A DNA stretch of 64,000 bases from Macrocystis pyrifera (Eukaryota > Sar > Phaeophyceae > Laminariales > Laminariaceae). The notes beneath the pieces are model-generated. The model made no database searches, was not told the DNA's origin, and worked only from the letters and a program-made list of their open reading frames with translations. Within the stretch, counting starts at the first letter, position 1, and every line of letters starts with the position of its first letter. Positions 33,501 to 48,500 of the stretch are shown piece by piece. The stretch covers positions 2,294,001 to 2,358,000 of the forward strand of contig JASSKH010000039.1 of assembly GCA_031763025.1 (NCBI GenBank), given 5' to 3'. Made by a program: the position numbers and the translations under genes.

Positions 33501-36500
33501 ACCACCACCACGACACCGACACCAACAAACCTTAGCAAACATCAACGCCGACACCTGTGTTGTCCCTCTCCCTGTCGAGTACATTGGACCCGCAGCAGCC
33601 ACATCAACAAACAGCACCAGTCAACAAGATCAACTAGCGCCTACCTTATTTGTTTGTTCCAATTTAGAACCGCGCCGCACAAAAACGACTAGTCAAGATT
33701 AATACTACTAAAATACCCCCCCCCCCGAAACGGGCCTCAAGGCTCCACTATCTTCCAAACACTACATCACCACCAGCACCAGCACCATTATCTTCCTAAC
33801 ACTACATCACCACCAGCACCAGCACCATTATCTTCCTAACACTACATCACCACCAGCACCAGCACCATTATCTTCCTAACACTACATCACCACCAGCACC
33901 AGCACCATTATCTTCCTAACACTACATGACCACCAGCACCAGCACCAGCACCATTATCTTCCTAACACTACATCACCACCAGCACCAGCACCATTATCTT
34001 CCTAACACTACATGACCACCAGCACCAGCACCATTATCTTCCTAACACTACATCACCAGCACCAGCACCATTATCTTCCTAACACTACATGACCACCAGC
34101 ACCAGCACCATTATCTTCCTAACACTACATCACCACCAGCACCAGCACCATTATCTTCCTAACACTACATGACCACCAGCACCAGCACCATTATCTTCCT
34201 AACACTACATCACCACCAGCACCAGCAGACACGACTTTGCCTATCAAGGGTAGCTCGTAGTGTTTCTGCGGGTCATCACTTGACTATATATAGCGTTAAA
34301 GCCCTTTATCTCACACGACGCTGACAAAAACCAAATCAAGATGAGAACAATCACATGCATGGCCTGCAGGTAGACAAGGCCTGCCTTGTTGTCAAACATC
34401 TGTCTAATAATGTCACTCCAACGACTCTGGTCACCATCGTAGTTCAACTTGCTCAGCCCGGTCGAGGGAAACTAGAGTTTTTTTTCTCTATCGTATCACG
34501 GGACACGGCCAGCAACAAACACCATACACCGGCAGAAAAAACGCCAGCAACACCAACATCCCACCTTGAAGCTCGTTCTGCCGGAGACGTTGAATCAGCG
34601 CTCGTTCCAGGAGCAGGAGCAGCAGCAACAACACCACTACCCTCCCCCCCCACCACCGCCACCACGATTATTACGACAACCAACACCAGCATCATCTTCA
34701 AAAAAACACAACCGACAACGACGAGCACCAACAGCACCAACATCGACAGCACCAACAAGCACCGACACCCACCTTGAAGTTCTCCTTGCCGAATACTTTG
34801 AACCACCGCTGCAGCTGCATCACGTAGACGCTCTTTCCCACGTGCGCGTTGAACATCACCGCCTCCAGGTAGTCGCGAGGGTTACACCTTGTGTGAATCA
34901 ACAGCCGAACAACCGACTAAAGCACGCCTTGACTTAACTAAACGTATAGTATATAGGTGGGGACCACCCGCAGTTGCGTTACTGCGTTTAGAATTTAGGC
35001 CACTAGGGCGAGGGGCTCATGACCTCACTCAAACATAGACTTGATATTCATTGGCGCAGCGTAACGAAGTGAGTATCAAGTACTATACATTACACTATAT
35101 CGTAGGTTTCGTTCACGAACACCATGTTATAAAAATGGAACATACAACAAGCACGCCGGACGAGCGAGTCTGGCGCACTTTATGACGCAGCTTGGAAATT
35201 TGAGTTTCAACCATTTCAATCGGTCGCACTCATAGCTGACGTAGTTGTGCAATTTTATAAAAACAATCCCCATGGCGATGTAAAATCGCGAAACCGAAAG
35301 AAGCATAAAAGCTCAAGCTTGGGACTAGCAATAATCAGGGCAGTCACTCGGGTGAGGGCTTGGAGAGGTTGAAAATGTCGGACCTTGACACTTTTAGCAC
35401 TGAAGTCCTGTTTTGGGGACAAATTACTTACAATTTGACTGGTTTATCCCCAAAACGGGATTGCAGTCCTAAAAGGGTCGAGGTTAACGTGACCCCCAAC
35501 CGCAGGATTGTTGCTAGTGTTAGTACCACCACACTACACTACACTATTAATAGTCACTCTCTAATTCACCTCATCATTAACAACCTCTTTACCCTCTGGG
35601 GACTCACTTCAGAGGGGGAAACTTGACGATACAAAAGGACGGTTGAAGCAGCAACGGCCACTGCGTCATGACTGTTGACTGGTGGGGGATCATACAAACT
35701 GGCGTCTTACTGCTGTGGTTTAGTATGAATAGAGGCACACCACAAGGGAGTCGCACTACACGGGCGAAGGAAACACGATCCTACCCTATATAGCTGTACG
35801 TACTGCTTGCTGGGCGCTGGCACTGCTGGCACAGCACACGGTACCTGGTACTTGATACAACACCAACCTCATCGTTAAATCGGTCGCTATCTCGGGGTCC
35901 CCAAAGGAGCTATGAGAGCTATAGGAGCTAGAACCAGGATATTGGATACCAGGTACCAGGTATTATTTTATTGTGTTTGCCCTCGGATAAGGTAAGTGCC
36001 GCATGATCTTCAGCTCCAGACCTCCGACAGACCATGACCTATCTATCTGGTCTATCTACTGTGCATCATCTAGATCGTCTACGTACAGCAGTCAATTGCT
36101 CATCATCCGTCTGTCATGAGAGGTCGTGCAGGATGTGCGTATGCGTAGTGCGTATGCTTAGTGCAAATCCAGCGCAGGAAGCATGTGATACAGACAGAAT
36201 TGTGTTACAGAGAGGATTGTACCGTCCCAGGCAACGGGGGATAGATCATACAAGATCGGGAATGGGTGGATCTATCTGCCTAGAAATATGTGCATCGCGA
36301 AGTGGCAATGATCTGTCAATGATCTGTGAATTGATGATCTGGAAACGATCTGTTTGAAGGGTGAACCCCTCCCAAAGGAAACAAGAATAAACCAGGTTCC
36401 GACGGTACAGCAGTAGGTAGGTTCAGTAGTCCCCTCCTTTCAAAGGACAACGCGGTAAGGGAAAACGGCGCGACTTCATATTTGTGGGCACTGGTGATGT

Positions 36501-39500
36501 TGCTCACGATAATATGGGGCCGGTATCAAGTCTCATAAGGGACTCTTTGGTGCCGTACGCAAGGGACCCCCAATCCCGAATACTGACACTCTTAACTATT
36601 GGTAGGGTCTCTCAAGAGGGGCTATTACGGGGGACCACAGTAAGTAGGACCTATGGTATACACAAAAACCTATGCATTTACCTATTTTTTACCATCAATA
36701 TTTGGTCCTATTTACTGTGGTCCCGTGTAATAGCTATTTACAGTGTTGTCAAATCAAGAGCCCCGTCAGCCAGAAATTCTTTGTGGAAAAATTGGACGCG
36801 TGCCACAACAGCGATGGCTTTTTTTGGCCCAAACTATTTTGCGTATTTTTGACTGACCGGACTCCTTAATCCAATATCGTTGAACCCCATTATTAACACT
36901 ACAGTATTAGTAGCGTTTTACGCTATTAATACTATTCGTGATACACCTCTCAACCCTGTTAGGACTGCGGTACCGTTTCGAGGACAAAGTACTCGAAATT
37001 TGAGTGCTTTGTCCTCAAAAAAGGGACTGCCGTACTAATCAAAGGCTTAAAAGGCTACGTTTTTTGTTAATCGGGTTGTACTTCTCATATTACGGGCGAC
37101 CATAGTTAACAGGACCAAATATTGTTAGAAAAAATAGGGAAATATATAGGGTTTTGTGTGTACCGTAGGTCCTATTAACTGTGGACCGCCGTAATAGCAT
37201 TAAACGAAAAAAAAATAACAGTTTTTGGGTGAGGGTACGAGTAAAGCTCCTCAAGTGGGGTTGGTGCCTCATAAACTTGTACCAGTACAGTAGTTGTACC
37301 AGTAGGTGTACCCCACCCACACCGTGGCATGCGTTGGTGCTGCTGCGTACGCCTTGCTCTGTCCAATGAATAGCACGCATCGTTATAAAAAACAGCAACA
37401 TTACGACCAGTACGTACCGGTTGGGGGAGCGACCTTTCAGTTCAAATAGAAAATAAAATGTTTTCAAAAGTTTATATCCGTCTCGAATCGTGCTATGCAA
37501 AAGGTGTTAGGTTTCCCTTCGGAGGCATTAGGACATGGGGGAGCGACCTTTCAGTTCAAATAGAAAATAACATGTTTTCAAAACTTTTGGTCCGTCTCGA
37601 ATCGCGCTCTTCACAAGGTGTTAGGTTTCCCTTCGGAGGCATTCGGACATGGGGGAGCGACCTTTCAGTTCAAATAGAAAATAACAACATGTTTTCAAAA
37701 CTTTTGGTCCGTCTCGAATCGTGCTCTTCACAAGGTGTTAGGTTTCCCTTCGGAGGCATTCGGACATGGGGCGGGGGTGACGCAAGAAAACACTTCCGAT
37801 GACGTTTCGCGCAGCTGAAAAAATGAATGGCCCCACCAGCCGTTGAAATTTTGAAGTCTACGCAACAGCCCGAAAAGCGAAACGCCTACATAGCGACCAG
37901 CTGAACGAAATCGGTCGATAACACCAATAAACAGGATGACAAAACACGAAACGCCTACACAACGACCAGCCAAAGGGAACCGGTACATACCTCTGCATAC
38001 ATATACATATATATATATAGATAATTACATACATACCATGGCTCGGTGTGTGTGTTGCAGATCTGGCACGGCGGGTTTCCCTCGCACTGATTCTTCCCCT
38101 TGGTGTCCCTAACAAAGCACAAAAGACAAGAGAGACATCACAGACACCAGACCGGGCGCCACGAGATAATATGCACAAGGCAAGATGCGACGGGATCAAG
38201 GGCATGCACAGACAAGGCAAGACAAGACGCGTTAGTGCAACGTCATCGGCAAATGCAACATGGTCGGGCGTCACGAGAAACGCACGAATATCAGACGAAG
38301 TACAGCTATAGGACGGGCAAGGATAACGAGTGAAGTAGATAGAGGTTGCGCCGGATGTGGGTATTGTGCAGAAGGGGAGTTATAATATGCCTTGTCCAGT
38401 TGCAGAGGGTAGCTGTTCTTTACATTTCTTGGTTTCGCTTCCGTTGGTTTCGCTCTTCTTTGAGAAGGGCGGTGTTTATTTGTGATCACTGTTGTGAGAC
38501 TCATTTCCGCACATTGTCGGATAGCAAAATACAACAAGAATTACGCGCGAAAGCGAGCGTCTAATTTTGACGACGCCAAAAATATAGGGTGCCCAAAAAA
38601 ATGCCTGAAGCCCCCGACGTGACGTTTGGTATTAATAGCACATGGTGAAGCGTTTTCTGAAAAACAACATGGGGAGTTGTGTCCCCCGGTTTGAAAGGTC
38701 AAAAACAAAAAACAATCACGAGCAAGTACAGGATAGCTATCGATCAAACGACGAGCATCTGAACAGCGCCGTCGCCGCTGAGCGCCCAGAGCTGCGAACG
38801 GGAACCACCGGAAATACGTTTCTGGGCTCCGTCTTGTTGGTGTGTTTTTCGCTGCACGATTGCTGCGCCATGGCGAGACAGCTACATCTCAGCAGCCTCG
38901 ACCCAAACACTCCATCGGGAGCACAGCTCCAGCTGCAGCTACAACAGCATCCCGCTCTTCTGGTTACGTTTTTTCCCACTCGACTTCGACCCCAGACTTC
39001 AGGCCAGTACTCTACGCAAGTATGAATAGTATTGATAGCAGTAATGCTGTTGTTGCTGTGTGGCACTACATACTGTTGCACCAGTACGTTTTACTACTCG
39101 CAGAGGACACCGCAGCAACATTTCTGAGCCTGATCCCTGATGCCGACGTCTTCTCTCTTGCGTGCGGTACCACAGTAATACCGGTAGAAGCGGCGTATTG
39201 GAGCCTGACCCGCTGTGTTCTGTCTTACAACAACCACAATTGTTTTTTCCACGAAACATATTTTGTAGCGTCGGCGAGACAACGACGACGACGACTACTA
39301 CTACCGTCTACCGTCTACCATCCAGCAACGCACACAAGTTGACGACAGTTACTTGTTGCAAATATCCTGATGGGCGAGCTCCTAGCGACAGCTATACCAT
39401 ACTACACAGCTATACCATACTACACTATCCTAATAAAATCGTAATATGGCGAGATGTTACGGGCTAGAACACAAGATGTCACAGGACACAAGGCAAGACG

Positions 39501-42500
39501 CCACGGGATCAAAGACAACACTCCAAGGTAAACAAGACAAGGTTAGGGTTGGGGAATATTGCCAAGTCGCCAAGGAAAAATAACAGTACGTTATGTACGG
39601 GGTTGTCTAGACAAGACGCTACGTACGCGATTAAAGTCGCAGGACGTTACGGGATAAAATACTAGACGTCAGGGGATAAACGAGAAGACGTCCTGGGACA
39701 AAGCAGACGACCAGACGGCACGTGACTATGAAAAACACGTCACGGGATAAGATACACAGTTACTGGATATGTCTAACGCAATAGATCACTGAATAAAGGG
39801 CAAGACAAGACGGCACGGGACACAAGACAAGCCGTCACGGGCACAAGGCAAGACGTCACGGGATTGTATATTGAAGACAAGTGCTGTGGTAAGGGTAGTG
39901 ATCAATTTTTGTGATGCTCCTGCCACTTGATTGTATAGGAACTCTATCCTACTATAGTTACATCTTACCCCAAAAACTGATTGTTGAGAAAAGCTACTAC
40001 CGTATTAAAACTTCTACCCGATGAAACCTGTATTTCAAAGCCTACTATTACGGGGGGCCATAGTAAATAGGACCATATATTGTTAACAAAAATATGGAAA
40101 TATATGGGTGTTTGTGTGCACCGTAGGTCCTATTAACTACGGTACGCCGTAGTATTAATCTTATTAATACTGCTGACATTACCAATAGTAATAGTAGGTA
40201 CATCACGAATAATATAGTAAAAATCTAGCGATAGTAATGGTATTCGAAAGGTGTTGGGTGAAGGAGCCTACTATTAGCCAGTTAGCAACGTACTGGCCGA
40301 GATATGCTACCTCCATCGTGGCACGCCTCCACACGTAACGCCCCCATACGTGCGCGATTGAGCCAAGACGGCCACATGCCACAGTTTGTGACCGGAAACA
40401 CAGGGCAGTTAGGCGGGAATCCTTGCATGAGACACCTGACATATCATGATCGACCGTAGATACCGTACATCGTCTAGATCCTAACAAGCTGCCGTTGTCA
40501 TCTCTTAAGCAAGGATCTGCCTATTATATAGTAAATTTTATATCCCACTCAGGAGAAATGTGCTACCTAGATCATGCCAATTAGACACGTAGCACATCCA
40601 ACGAAAAAAAAAAAAAAACGTTTCCAACGGCGCAACATATAAAAGTGAGGAACCTGCCACCCGCCACCGGCCCGTGCACCTGCATGAACTGACCTTCGTC
40701 TCCCTCCCGAACAACCACTCTCATAACACATCCCACAGCACAAATAAAACGAACACACACATAACACATCCAACGGGGAACACATATCTTCAACTGTGAA
40801 AAAACAAAACAGAGGACCCGCCGCATGCCACCGCCCGCCCCGTGCGCCTGCATGACGTGACCTCCGTCTTCCTTCCAAACAGCCCGTTGTCAACACCCCC
40901 CGCCCAATATCACAAAAAACTGAATCAGAGACACACGGAACACATCTAAACAATAAATCGAGCGGCAAAACCGCCTCCGCCGCACGTGTCACCGAGTCCA
41001 ACCCAAAACAAAGAACAACCAAAGGTACAAGCGCAAAAAAACACCCTGCCCGCCGAGCACACGCACCTGCATGAAGTGAACTCCACCTCCCTGCCGAACA
41101 GCCCGCTGTCGGTAGCGTCCTTGAAACATTTTGACAGCTTCTCCACTCTCTCGGCCCCCTCCTCCAGCACCTCCAGCAGAGTGCGGTCCTCGACCAGCTT
41201 TAGCCTCCTCCGCCCTCGAACTGCCCTCGCCTCCCCTACTATCTCCGCCCCCGCGGCAGCAGGGGGGGCGGTGTAACTTGTGGTTCCGGTTCAGGTGAAG
41301 CCGTGGGGTCGATGGCGGTTTCGTTTGACGCCACTGTTATGTAGCAGGTGTATGTTTGCATATTTTATATATGAAGTATGTTGTTTTCGATTTTGTTTGC
41401 ACCACCGACGACGAAAGGAACCAGAGGGCGGGACCGAGACAGGGACGGATGGAAGGACGGAGGGAGGGAGGGAGGGAGGGAGGGCGTGAGTATGTGGTTG
41501 AGAGTGGGCATCAAATATAACGGCACAACCGTGTCGAACCGCGGGAACCTTCCCCTCCCTCTGCTCCCCTCTCCTCCGCCCTGAATGAGGTACTGCAGCA
41601 GACCGGTTTATTGTGCCCTTAGCATTCAGATTTAGTGCAGACACACCGGTCACTCAAGTGGTCTAATATCATTTGGGCTCTCTTCCCCCCCCCTCCCCCA
41701 CTTCTTAGAAAAAAACACCCTCGCTCATATCCTCTGACAAGCTTTTGCCCCCCCCCCCCCCCGTTGAGATATTGACAGTCTGTGTCTCACTTTCGCTCTT
41801 GTACCCACACGAGCATGTGCCCCCCCCCCCGTCCCCCTTCCGACTAGGGCGATGCAAGACATGAACACATCATCTCTCCTCTTTGCCACCTCCCTCTTAC
41901 CCTGCCCCGCCCCCCCCTTTCGACTACGGCCATGCATGACATGAATACATCATCTTTCCTCCTCGCCACCCCCCTTTTACCTTCCCACTCCCCCCCTCAC
42001 CCATGCCGCCCCTCCCTCTCAATAGGGGTGCGAGGTCAATGGTCAAGTGGCTTAAGGCAAACAACCAATGAGTCCGATCCCCCCCCCCCCCCCCCCCATC
42101 CCCCGCTCGCCCCCCGCTCCCTCTCCTATACGTTCTAAAAAGGCCCTTCACGGACTCACATTCGCTCTTGTACTCCCACGAGCTGATGGTCCTCGCCACG
42201 GGTTCTCTGAGAACGATCAAAAACCTGAGGCCTTTTTGCTTCAAGGTCCCTTCTCCGTACAAGTCGGAGATGCGATGCGGCGCCTCGGCCACGACGGAAT
42301 AGTGAGGCGTAACTGATAACGGTTGGGGTACAATGTCATAGACGGCGAGTCGAGGGAGCAACCACGACAGCATTAGTCTTGACGGTTACAGTATTATATT
42401 GTAGCATTAGTAGTAATGGTATGAAAAGAAGCGGTGGTCGATTGGTAGTAAAAATAGTACAGCAGAAGTAGAGCAAAAGTTATCTTGGTGTTATATTGTA

Positions 42501-45500
42501 AACGTTGTGAATAGTGCTTGCGCGAGAATCACCGCCCCGCCGCCCCCCCCCGTCTTTCAGTCAACAGGATCACCCCCTCGCCCCAACCTATCACGGTCAA
42601 TATCGGGTGTGCCCTTTCTCCCGCTCCCCTCCCCTACTCCCCCCAGTCAAGAAAGGTGCTCACCTCACCCCTCTCCCCCCGCCAAATTATCACATGTGCC
42701 CCCTCACCCGGCCTCTTCCACGAAACCCTCTATTCATAATGGTGCCCCCTTTTGCCTCCCCTCCTTTCTTTTCCCCCTCCGCCGTAACCCTCGCCCCCCC
42801 CGCCCCCCCGGCGAAACAGGAAGGGGATAACCTTAGCAAAACGTTTCAACGTATTATATGTAAATAGTGCATTGGGCATTGAACTGTTGGAAGTGTCTGC
42901 TAGGAGTACGAACAATGCTCCGTCTCAAAAGGAATGCGTGGCCGTTGGTCAAACAACTAAGGAAAGCAACAAATGGGTACCCCTCTCTGTCCCGGCATTG
43001 TAGGGATGCGAGGGCCTATGGTCATACGACTACGGCCATGTGTGATATCGAGTACCTATCTCCTATCGAGTACACCCCCCTCTTGCCCCCCCCCCCCCCC
43101 CCCTCAAGCCCTAACAACCTTTTCTCCCCCCTCCGCCACCTCCCCCCCCCCCCCCCCCCCCCCCCCCTCCACTCCCCTCCTCTCCCTCTCGAGATCCTCA
43201 CAGTCAACGACGGTGTCCTCCGGACGAGCAAGCGTAGCTAACCGTGCCCTTCTCGCCGCTATTTTGGTGTCATGCCAAAGCTTAGGAGAATTATCGAACA
43301 AGTGAGCTTCGAAGAAGTTGTAGCCTTCTTGAGCTGACACCAGGCGAGCGCGTGGGTGCCTGCTCAGCCAGTTGGACAGAGAAGTAGTGCCTGAAATAAA
43401 GAACAAACACAAACCAAACATGGAACAAAATGAATCGGGAAACAAAGGAGAGCCATGCATAGAAAAGGGGCGGGGGAGGGGGGTTGAGCTTGTGTCATGC
43501 CAGAATCCTACGATAAGTAGCGAATACGTGAGCTTCAAAACACTTATCGTTTTGACCTGAGAGCTGGCGAGCACACCGGTGCAAAACCAGCTCGGCAGAA
43601 AAGTAGTGCCTCAGATAAACTATAAATCAATTATGGATCAGAAGAGAACCGTAAATCGTGGGAGGGGAGGAGGGTGCATATTGATTTCTCGCGACAAATC
43701 TCGGGGGAAACATCGAACGGGTGGGCTCCGATAGAGTAGTAGTAGCCTTGTTGAGGTGACAGCAGGAGAGGACGCGGGTGTCTGCTAACCCTAAGTTCCA
43801 CAGAATACTACTGTAGCAGCGGATGTAACGTATGTTTAAAGGACGAATGAAAACAGAGCAACCAAAGAACAGCTGCAAACCGTATGCAGGGGGTGGGGTG
43901 GGGTGGGGGATAGGGGGTGGGGACATATTCATCCACGGAGAAGCAGTGCCTGCTTCTGTGAAAACAAAAACGAAAAAAAGTGACCAACACATACGTGGGA
44001 AGGGGTTGGAGAGTGGATGGTGGGATGGGAGTGGAGATGGGGGAGTGGGGGTCAGGAGTGGAGGTTGAGGGGTGGGGGTGGGTTTGGAGGTTGAAGGGTA
44101 GGCGTGGGGGATGGGCTGGAAGGGTGGGATTGGGTATAGCTCAAGCCACTTGGACAGAGAAGAGTCGCAATGCCTGAACATTTTTCGTGAAATAAACGAA
44201 GGAACTATGTACAGCGGTAGAATTTCTTTGGGTTACCAACCGATGATACATTTACACCAACGGGGGGGGTGTAGGGGGTGCGGGTAAACGGCAGCGTCAG
44301 GATGGGAGGGCGGGGGTAAACATAACAACCAACATCGATGAAAAATATGACAAAGTCGATCATGAAGCGCACGGTGGGAGGTCGGAGAAAGTATCGTCTC
44401 TCGAGCGAGACAAAGTCGATCATGAAGCGCACGGTGGGAGGTCGGAGAAAGTATCGTCTCTCGATCGACTCGCTCTGCGGCTGTTCCCAAGATAAATGCC
44501 GCACTAACACAAATAGAAAACGAAATAGGATTCTAATTGAAAACAAGCTCACTACATAGGGAAACCCTGTTGCCAACAAGCCCTTCTACGCAGTCCAAAC
44601 AAACAACGAAAACAAAATATCAACTAGGTACGGAACACAGGAAAAAAAAACGCTCACCGCATTTGGAAACCCCTATGAAGAACGCTGTGGGTAAGCACCG
44701 GTTCTCGCCCTCCTCGTCCTCCAGACATCGCGGCCTCCCGTCCGGAAGCAACTCTCCGGCTAGCTCCTCGGGGACAAAAACGTTTGATCCCCTGCCGTCA
44801 TTCCCACAACTTTCACCGTCGGTCCGGGTGCGTCGTCACCGGGTCGCCAGCGGAACGACGGGTCGAGACGGGCGGGCCGAACGGGAGAGAGCTCTAGGAG
44901 CGGCGCGAGAGCGAGGATTCCGAGCGTTAAAGTACAGAAAATAGCTCCTGCATGTCGCGGTCTTCTTCTCGCGAACGGCCTGGCACTGAGGGGGGACGGG
45001 ACGGGATTTGGGAGGGGGTTGGGATGGGATAAGTGATGATATATTGGGACGGGATTTGGGGTCGTGGGACGGGGTCGTTATATGATACAAGATGGCATAG
45101 AGCTAAATAGGATATTATTTAGCATTGTATTTGAAATGGGACTTGGGATTGTGGTACGGGGCTGTTAGATGAAGTACAACGTGAACTGGGGCTACATGGC
45201 ATGGGATTCAGCACTGGATTTGAAACGGTATTTGGGATGGGGCTCGGGGTGTTGAGGCAGGGTTGTTTGATCAGGTTAGGTGCAGTGGAGCTAGTGGGAT
45301 GTCGTTCAATGGTAAATAGAGTTGGTCAAACGGGTTTGGGATGGGATGGGATGTGGTGGGGTTTGGGGTATAGGGCGTGGTTGTTTGACTAGGTTCGGTG
45401 GAATGGAGAGATTGTGTTGAACGGTAAATGGAGCTCTTGAAACGGCTTTGGGACGGGATGGGCTGGGATGGAACGGGAGTTCGGGTGTGGGACGAAGTTG

Positions 45501-48500
45501 ATGGAGCAGAACAGGTGGGTGGAATGGAGCTAAATGGGACGGCATTGAATGCGAATAGAAAGGAGTGTGTGAACCTAGTGTGGGCTGGGATATGATGAGG
45601 TGTGGGGTGGGGACTTTGAATGGGATTTGGCATGGGATTCGGGGATGGGGTGTGGGACGGGTTTGTTAGATAAGGTAGGGTAGAATGGAGCTAGATGAGA
45701 GGGCGTTCAATGGTCAAACGAAGTTGATGGAGTGGGTTTGGGATGGGACGTGATGTGATGGGATTGGATGGGATGATGCTGGGGGCGCAATGGAAGAGGT
45801 TTGGAACGGGTGGGATTGGGCGACGGGATGGGATTTTGTGATGGGATGTATGTATAGTGTGAGTGAGCGTAGGATGATATTGAATAATATCACATGGGAT
45901 GGTGTCGAACGGGGTTACATCTAATGGGGTTTGAGGTATCCCGAACAATCGGGCGCTGGGGTGGGGTGGGGTTGGGGTTTGGGATTGGATGGGGTTTGAG
46001 ATTGGGCTAGATGGGGGTGGTGTGTGATGGGGTCGTACGTTAGATGGGCTAGGACGGGATAGGGACTGGGATGCTGATGGGATTTTATGGGATTGGGTAA
46101 GGCGTGGGATGAGATTTAGGGTCGGACGGAGGTTTTGGATGGAATGGGCTGGGACAAGATGGAAGGATGTTGAAAGGAGTTGGTGAAGTGGTTTGGGATG
46201 AGTGGGATGGAGTAGGGCTTGAGATGGGGGTGGATGGGATGAGGTGGGGATTGGGATGTGACGTGAGTGGTTTCTGAAGGGTTGGCCTTTGGGATGGGAT
46301 GGAAATGGGGTTGACATATAATGGGGTAAGATGGATAAGAATGTTTGGGATGGAACAGGGGCGTTCTAAGCTAATCACCCTAACCTTTCTGAGGCTCATC
46401 ACTTGACCTGAAGGAGCTCCACACCTCACCAGAAAACTGACTTCAGCGAAAATTAAATTGCATCCCGATGAATAATCTCGTGGCCCGAAATATTAATACA
46501 TCATTTTTCGAAACAAGATTGGCATTCCGACGATTGGGGTTAAGGAAGGAACCCCGTCATTCAGAAAGCATTTCAGAGGAAATGTGCTACCTCTATCGTA
46601 GAACGCATTAACGATGGTTTGGGGTGTCGATGGCGTTGAATGGGATCATACGGGATGGGACTTAAAAGTGGAATGAGGGAGGGGGGGGGGGGCGTACTTA
46701 TTTGTTGCTTGGCTTTTCCATTTGACCATTGCCCACGCATCCCTTTCGAGACGGAGCACCGTCCCTACTCCTAATAGAGACAACTCCAACATTTGGCTCA
46801 TCACGTTGTTTTCATATACTCTGGTATTACGTAAAAATGGTTGCAAATCTTATCCCCTACCTGTTTCGTGGCCTGTGGTCACTATCTATCTATCTCCAAG
46901 GATAGCGACCGTGTTATCGCTGCTCTCACTTTACCAAACTCCTCCATGTCACATCCCTCTATTTCCCTCATCTCTTCTAACACATCCAATTCTTCCTTGT
47001 ACATTTCACATTCTCCTACTATGTGAGTTCTATTCTCTACTGGTTTGCCACACGGGCACACCCGTGTGCCTACTTCCTCCTCGTCCCGGCTACTGGTATA
47101 CCTCTTTCTTCTTTCTGGCAGGTCCATGTCCCCTACACGAAATCGCAGTTTCAGCGTTTTCGGCAAGTCTATTCGGCCGTGCATATACGTTTTCATTTTT
47201 TTATCACTCCACTAAACCCCCGATGTTTCTGTTTTTCTCCGATTTCACCTTTTGTTTCGTAGCGCTAGTCTCCCCCGTCTTTCTATCCTTTTTTCTACTT
47301 CTGTCTTGTATCTCCCAAACTTCTCTGTGGACATGATCTCTTCTTGGCCTCCTCCTACATCCATCCATACTTTCTCAACCACACTATCCGACCTCGTTCC
47401 AGCTCGCCCTTTTGTTACCTTCTCCCATACAGCTCTGTAAACTATGGCTGACAACCTCGTTTTTTGGCGTGCTCCTTACTTTTTATTGCCTTTTCAACTT
47501 TCTCGTGCCTATTTATTTCAAGTGGGTGCATTCTAAATTCTGCTCTTATTACTGTATTACTGGTCGTCGTACTTGAACATTCTAGTATTTTTCTAGCTGC
47601 TGTCATCTGTTGCACTGTTTCCAGCTGTTTTATTCACTTCGCGTTCCCTTCCCATACTTCTCCTGCATATTCTAGCTTTCGTACTAGCACATTCACCAGG
47701 ATACATTTCTTGGTCCTAGTGTCAGGGTGCGCTTCTGTTAGGATCGCATCCATCTTGCCTACGTGTGCTTTACCTTTTCCTATTACTTTTGTTACGCGTG
47801 TATCCCAAGAGTAGTTGAGATCTCTAAGCCAGGGTACGTATACTGGTCTACCATCGGCAATTCATCTTATCCCCACTTCCAACTGAAAACTACCGGGTTC
47901 ATCTTATATCCTCGTTACGTGCAACTACTGCCCACTTCTTGACGTTCGCCTTCATCCTCCATTTCCTAATGTATTCTACGAGGCAGTTAATAATAGTGTT
48001 TTCTTTATTAGTTTCTCGATCCCTCGGGTGCTTCTGATGTTCCCACAAAGTCATCCGCAAACATCAACCCCGACAACGTCATTCTCCCACCATGACTCCC
48101 TGCTTTGCTGCTTCGATGGCCACTATCAGGTCGTTAATATACATCTTGAATAGATTAGGTGATGGCGTACATCCCTGTGCAACTCCTTGTAAAATATCAA
48201 TATATTTCGATATTTTCCCGTCCAGCATCACAGCAACTATGGTACATTCTGTCATCTTTTTCATTATTCTCCAAATCTTTTCTGTGATCCGTATTTTTCC
48301 ACAGCCTTTTCCACAATCCATTTCTCCAGACTGTCGTAGGCCTTCCGTACATGTAGAAATTAACAGTACGTTGCCGTCCCCGCGTCTTTCCTACCTTGGA
48401 ATATCTTACCAAATTCGTACACATGGTCCACGCAGCTACGGTTTGGCCTATAAACCCTGCTTGCTTTTCGCTTTTTTTGTTTTCCTTCTCCATCATTGTT

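Noticed and set aside
33748-34228. CRISPR-like regular array
   Set aside because: Units are contiguous with no unique spacers and the context is eukaryotic intron; it is a minisatellite.
38842-39342. 166-codon plus-strand frame
   Set aside because: No recognisable domain, no splice logic, and inside the E-F intron of a gene on the other strand.
43495-44200. Mutually exclusive alternative copies of sulfotransferase exon C
   Set aside because: The copies lack an open frame in the needed phase and have lost parts of the exon, so working alternative exons are unlikely; they are kept as decayed copies.
45271-46429. Ser/Pro/His-rich minus-strand frames of 80-208 codons
   Set aside because: Products of the G-rich satellite, whose complement lacks stops; no domain and no homogeneous codon use.
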